A DNA stretch of 17,663 nt, from the NCBI GenBank assembly GCA_035291605.1, contig DATDRS010000199.1:1-17663 (forward strand), read 5' to 3'. Every line of letters starts with the position of its first letter. Within the stretch, counting starts at the first letter, position 1. The notes under the pieces were generated by a model. The model did not search any database. It was given only the letters and a program-made list of their open reading frames with translations, and was not told the origin of the DNA. This DNA comes from DATDRS01 sp035291605. Lineage in GTDB: Bacteria; Chloroflexota; Anaerolineae; Anaerolineales; UBA6663. A program made the translations under genes and the position numbers. Shown here piece by piece: positions 14,949 to 17,663 of this stretch.

Positions 14949-15443
14949 TCACGCGCCGCCTCTCCAACGCGCAATGATCTTGCGCGTGGAGGCAAACGCA
15001 AGCTCGGGCAATTCGGCGGGGCTGAAGTAACCCGCGTCCGAAGCGTCGTCGCCGGGGGCCGGTTCGCCGCTCATCACCTCGGCCTGGTAGGCGATGAAGA
15101 TATCGGCCCCTTCCATATCCTGTTCTTTGGCGATGACGTCAAACAACCCGGTAATGCGAACTTTGAGGCCGGTTTCTTCTTCGGCTTCGCGCGCGGCGGC
15201 GTGGACCGGGTCTTCGCCTTTGTCCACGAAGCCGGCCGGGACCGACCACTTGCCCCGCTCGGGATCATTGGCGCGGCGGACGAGCAGGAGCTTGCCCGCG
15301 CGTTCGATGACGACGCCGACGGCGACTTTGGGGTCAATGAAATGGATGCGCCTGCACTGCGGGCAAACCGGGCGGACGCGGCCATAGGCCTCGCGGTATT
15401 CCAGCGCGTGCCCGCAGCGCAGGCAGAAGTTGATATCATCCAT
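14949..15443 (-). CDS. zinc-ribbon Nudix hydrolase
   Basis: A 164-residue Nudix hydrolase, a cytosolic enzyme cleaving nucleoside-diphosphate derivatives. An N-terminal zinc ribbon has Cys7, Cys10, Cys27 and Cys30 (CLRC and CPQC), as in NudC-like NADH pyrophosphatases. The Nudix box spans residues 71-93 (Gly71, Glu77, Arg85-Glu86, Glu89-Glu90, Gly92) and is intact. Possible substrates are ADP-ribose or NADH; NudC proper is longer and has an extra SQPWPFPxS-type signature that I do not see, so no symbol is given. It starts 12 bases after the stop of the membrane protein gene upstream, suggesting co-transcription. Confidence 0.9.
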   Translation of the reverse strand: MDDINFCLRCGHALEYREAYGRVRPVCPQCRRIHFIDPKVAVGVVIERAGKLLLVRRANDPERGKWSVPAGFVDKGEDPVHAAAREAEEETGLKVRITGLFDVIAKEQDMEGADIFIAYQAEVMSGEPAPGDDASDAGYFSPAELPELAFASTRKIIARWRGGA

Positions 15444-15455
15444 CCGCGGGATGCT

Positions 15456-16283
15456 TTAACTACCGCGCGCGAGCCAGGCGACGACGGCGAGGAGCACCAC
15501 AAGCGCCGCCAGCCCCACTTCCACATAGCGCAGAGGCGGAGTGACCAATGGTGTGGGGGCCTGAGCCGGCGCGGGCGCCTCAGCCGGAGGCACGGCGAGG
15601 GCTTCGGTGCTGGAAGCAGTCAACGCAGAGTCTGCGACGGCCATGGGGGTTTCGGTAGGCGCCGCCATCGCGCGGGCCGCATCGCCAGGGGTTTCGGTAA
15701 CTGCCGGGGTCGCTCCCGGCAACCCGCCAGCTGCGCCGGGGGGCGGGGTGAGCGCCGGTGCTGCGATGGCTGCCTCGGAGGCAGCGGCGGTCGCCTCCAC
15801 CGTGGCGGCTTTGCTCGCAGTCGCCGAGGTCGCTTCGGCCAACAGGCCGACGGGGGCCTCGGTCGGCGCCACATCCATTTCTTGCTGGGCCGCCGGGGTT
15901 GGAGCAGTTGTTGATTCGACGGCGAAACTCTGGACTTCCCGCGGCGCCGACGCGAGGCTGCCACGAGAACTGCTCCAATCCACCACCAGGACGAAGATCA
16001 AAGCCACGGCTGCGAACGCCGTCGCCAGGCGCAGCGCCGGGAACAGCCGCAGGCCCCGAGGGCGGCGCACGGCCTCCGCCTGAGCCGCAGTTAAGGTGAA
16101 GCTGCGCGGCGGCTTGACCGTCGGCAGGGCGCGCAGGAGGCGCACCGTCACTCGCAAATCGGTCAAAGCCGAGCGGAGTCCGGGCTCGCCCGCCAGGCGG
16201 GCTTCGAGGCCGGCTTTCTCGGCGGGCGAAAGCTGGTTGTCGAGGTAGGCCGAGAGGCGGTCGAGGTCCCGAGGAGTAGTCAT
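15456..16283 (-). CDS. anti-sigma-factor-like membrane protein with Ala/Pro/Thr-rich linker
   Basis: A 275-residue protein. The N-terminal segment DLDRLSAYLDNQLSPAEKAGLEARLAGEP (6-34) matches the cytosolic domain of zf-HC2-type anti-sigma factors, but the His-x3-Cys-x2-Cys zinc residues are absent. A TM helix follows (83-102), then about 150 residues rich in Ala, Pro, Thr and Glu with repeated TPxA/ATEAP-like words, then a second TM helix (about 255-271) and a short basic tail. If the N terminus is inside, the linker is extracytoplasmic and both ends are cytosolic. The start is well supported: GAGGAG lies 8 bases before the ATG. No sigma factor gene adjoins it, so its partner is unknown. The family call is moderate, by analogy. 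Confidence 0.7.
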   Translation of the reverse strand: MTTPRDLDRLSAYLDNQLSPAEKAGLEARLAGEPGLRSALTDLRVTVRLLRALPTVKPPRSFTLTAAQAEAVRRPRGLRLFPALRLATAFAAVALIFVLVVDWSSSRGSLASAPREVQSFAVESTTAPTPAAQQEMDVAPTEAPVGLLAEATSATASKAATVEATAAASEAAIAAPALTPPPGAAGGLPGATPAVTETPGDAARAMAAPTETPMAVADSALTASSTEALAVPPAEAPAPAQAPTPLVTPPLRYVEVGLAALVVLLAVVAWLARGS

Positions 16284-16471
16284 GCCATGCTCTCCTCTTC
16301 AAGACGATAAACGGCGGCGATCAGTTCCCACAGGTTAAGACCGTGTCACTCTATCGTGGTCGCTTTCGATGCGCGCGTAAAGCGCCCGGCTTCATGCCTT
16401 CGCAACTGTGCCAACGCCAGCGAGAGCATTTGAGCCGTTTGATTCAGAATGTCGGTGAGATAGTCGGACAT
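16280..16471 (-). pseudogene. possible small ORF with one in-frame TGA, overlapping the anti-sigma-like gene
   Basis: From ATG (16469-16471) a frame gives MSDYLTDILNQTAQMLSLAL and onward for 41 codons to a TGA at 16346-16348. The same frame then continues for 21 sense codons (including LNLWELIAAVYRLEEES) to a TGA that overlaps the ATG of the next gene as ATGA. That overlap and the continuity of frame suggest one gene of about 62 codons broken by a stop, through mutation or sequencing error. There is no clear ribosome-binding site before the first ATG, and chance open frames are common at this GC content. I do not recognise the protein. Confidence 0.25.
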
Positions 16472-16657
16472 GATATGCCGTAGAGTGAATTGTCGTATAA
16501 ATGGTCTCCCAAAACAAGTGGCGGCTTTCTGCCAGTATCTCTATAATGGGCGCCGCAAGAGCCGCGCTCAAAATCATCCCCTTGAGCATGATGACTTGAT
16601 CACCGAGGCTGGTTCCGAGCGCTTGTCCCACCACGAAATCGGGTTATAACATCTGCT
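16284..16657. other. 374-base region between divergent genes, mostly without a convincing gene
   Basis: It contains the possible broken small ORF (to 16471), the ribosome-binding site of the anti-sigma-like gene at its left end and the promoter of the epimerase gene at its right end. The remaining part, about 16472-16620, shows no recognisable gene or repeat. An 80-codon GTG-initiated frame on the minus strand here has no recognisable domain and is not called. Confidence 0.4.
16623..16650 (+). promoter_or_regulatory. leaderless-type promoter of the epimerase gene
   Basis: TTGTCC (16623-16628) and TATAAC (16645-16650) are 16 bases apart. The ATG begins 8 bases after the last base of the -10 box, so transcription should start at or next to the start codon. 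No Shine-Dalgarno is present. Confidence 0.55.
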
Positions 16658-17641
16658 ATGGCTGGACATTTTCTCGTCACTGGCGCGATGGGCTGTATTG
16701 GCTCATGGGTGGTTCGCAACCTGGTATCTGCGAACATCTCCGTCACCGCCTTCGATCTCTCTACTGATCCGCGCCGTCTTGCTCTGCTCCTCACCCCCGA
16801 CGAACTCGCCCGCATCCACTTCGTCTCCGGCGATCTTACCGACCTCGCCGCGCTGGAACGCGCATTGGACGAAAACGCGGTCACGCACGTCATTCACCTC
16901 GCCGCCCTGCAAGTCCCGTTCTGCAAAGCCGACCCCCCGTTGGGCGCGCGCGTTAACGTCGTTGGCACCGTCAACGTGTTCGAGGCTGTGAAGAAGCGCC
17001 GACACATCAACAAAGTCGTCTATGCCTCCTCCGCGGCGGTGTACAGCGACGCCGATGCTTACCCGGCGGGTGTTCCCGTGCCGCAGGATGCCCCTTTGCG
17101 CCCCAATACCCTGTATGGCGTCTACAAGCAGGCCAACGAAGGCGCAGCGCGCGTCTACTGGCAGGATAACCGGGTGAGCAGCATCGGCCTCCGCCCCTAT
17201 GTGGTGTACGGCGTCGGGCGCGATCAGGGCCTGACCGCGACGCCGACCAAAGCCATGTTCGCCGCCGCCGTCCGCCGACCCTATCACATTTCCTATGGCG
17301 GGCGATGCGATTTTGAATACGTCGAAGATGTCGCCCGCGCCTTCATTGCCGCCGCTTGGGTGCCCTTCGAGGGTGCTGAGGTGTTTAATCTCACGGGGGC
17401 CGCGGTCCACATGCACGAGGTGGTCGCCGCCATTGAAGCCGCCGCGCCAGAGATGAAAGGCCGAATCACCTTTGAAACCAAACCCCTGCCCTTCCCCGAA
17501 GAGGTGGATGGTGCGCCCCTGGCCCGCGTGCTGAGTGATCTCCGGCGCACACCGCTGGCAGAGGGCGTGGCCGATACCATCCAGCGCTTTCGCGAACTCG
17601 TGGCCTCTGGGAAGATGAAAAAGGATGAGATGTTGAAGTGA
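16658..17641 (+). CDS. NAD-dependent epimerase/dehydratase (extended SDR)
   Basis: A 327-residue extended short-chain dehydrogenase/reductase acting on a nucleotide sugar or similar substrate. The N-terminal Rossmann motif is TGAMGCIG (8-15). LSGDLTDLAALE-type acidic strand residues follow, then HLAALQVPF, the catalytic serine region YASSAAVYS (122-130), and the YxxxK pair Tyr153/Lys157 in LYGVYKQANE. The C-terminal half (FEYVEDVARAFIAAA, EVFNLTGAAVHMHEV) is typical of substrate-binding domains. The gene is complete, ending with TGA at 17639-17641. The exact reaction cannot be assigned. It has its own leaderless-type promoter and no co-transcribed partner in the window. Confidence 0.9.
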   Translation: MAGHFLVTGAMGCIGSWVVRNLVSANISVTAFDLSTDPRRLALLLTPDELARIHFVSGDLTDLAALERALDENAVTHVIHLAALQVPFCKADPPLGARVNVVGTVNVFEAVKKRRHINKVVYASSAAVYSDADAYPAGVPVPQDAPLRPNTLYGVYKQANEGAARVYWQDNRVSSIGLRPYVVYGVGRDQGLTATPTKAMFAAAVRRPYHISYGGRCDFEYVEDVARAFIAAAWVPFEGAEVFNLTGAAVHMHEVVAAIEAAAPEMKGRITFETKPLPFPEEVDGAPLARVLSDLRRTPLAEGVADTIQRFRELVASGKMKKDEMLK

Positions 17642-17663
17642 TTACGCGCCGCTTTGAAAACAA

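Noticed and set aside
16392..16634. 80-codon minus-strand frame starting GTG
   Set aside because: No ribosome-binding site or family features; overlaps the other candidate small frame and the epimerase promoter region.

Overview
The window is a GC-rich bacterial chromosome segment with two parts. Its gene content fits a member of the Chloroflexota, probably Anaerolineae-like: a membrane-arm complex I operon with tandem nuoM genes, a pair of FemAB-type transferases, a Uma2-family nuclease, and a GAF/PAS adenylate cyclase. That placement is inferred from gene families and organisation; no marker gene here proves it.

Positions 1-7386 (all minus strand) hold a respiratory complex I operon read right to left: nuoA, nuoH, nuoJ, nuoK, nuoL, nuoM and a second nuoM-like gene that runs off the left edge. 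A good sigma-70-type promoter lies in front of nuoA at 7447-7475. The hydrophilic subunits (nuoB, C, D, E, F, G, I) are absent from this cluster; nuoI is missing even from its usual place between nuoH and nuoJ. The NuoL is long (751 residues), with extra sequence in the C-terminal lateral helix, as expected if it must span one more antiporter-like subunit. The second NuoM keeps the TM5 glutamate and the TM8-region lysine, but has leucine where the essential TM7 lysine should be. Together these suggest a complex I with four antiporter-like subunits, one of them catalytically altered. This is the main discovery candidate.

Positions 7387-9810 (plus strand) carry two tandem FemAB/FemX-like aminoacyltransferase genes, divergent from nuoA. 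The first has an extended -10 box so close to its ATG that the mRNA should be leaderless. The second contains a 42-bp tandem palindromic repeat inserted in frame. Next come a Uma2-family protein (minus) and, divergently, a PLP-dependent D-cysteine desulfhydrase (plus).

Positions 11576-16471 (minus strand) encode, in transcription order, a possible small broken ORF, an anti-sigma-like membrane protein, a zinc-ribbon Nudix hydrolase, a GAF-PAS-class III cyclase and a cellulose-synthase-like family 2 glycosyltransferase. The right edge (16658-17641, plus) is a complete extended SDR epimerase/dehydratase, again with a leaderless-type promoter.

A recurrent non-coding theme runs through the window: many intergenic spacers, including those inside the nuo operon, contain imperfect hairpins built from short iterated words. 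Each spacer uses its own word, and one such hairpin encodes the last residues of the glycosyltransferase. No tRNA, rRNA, CRISPR array or transposase gene was seen.
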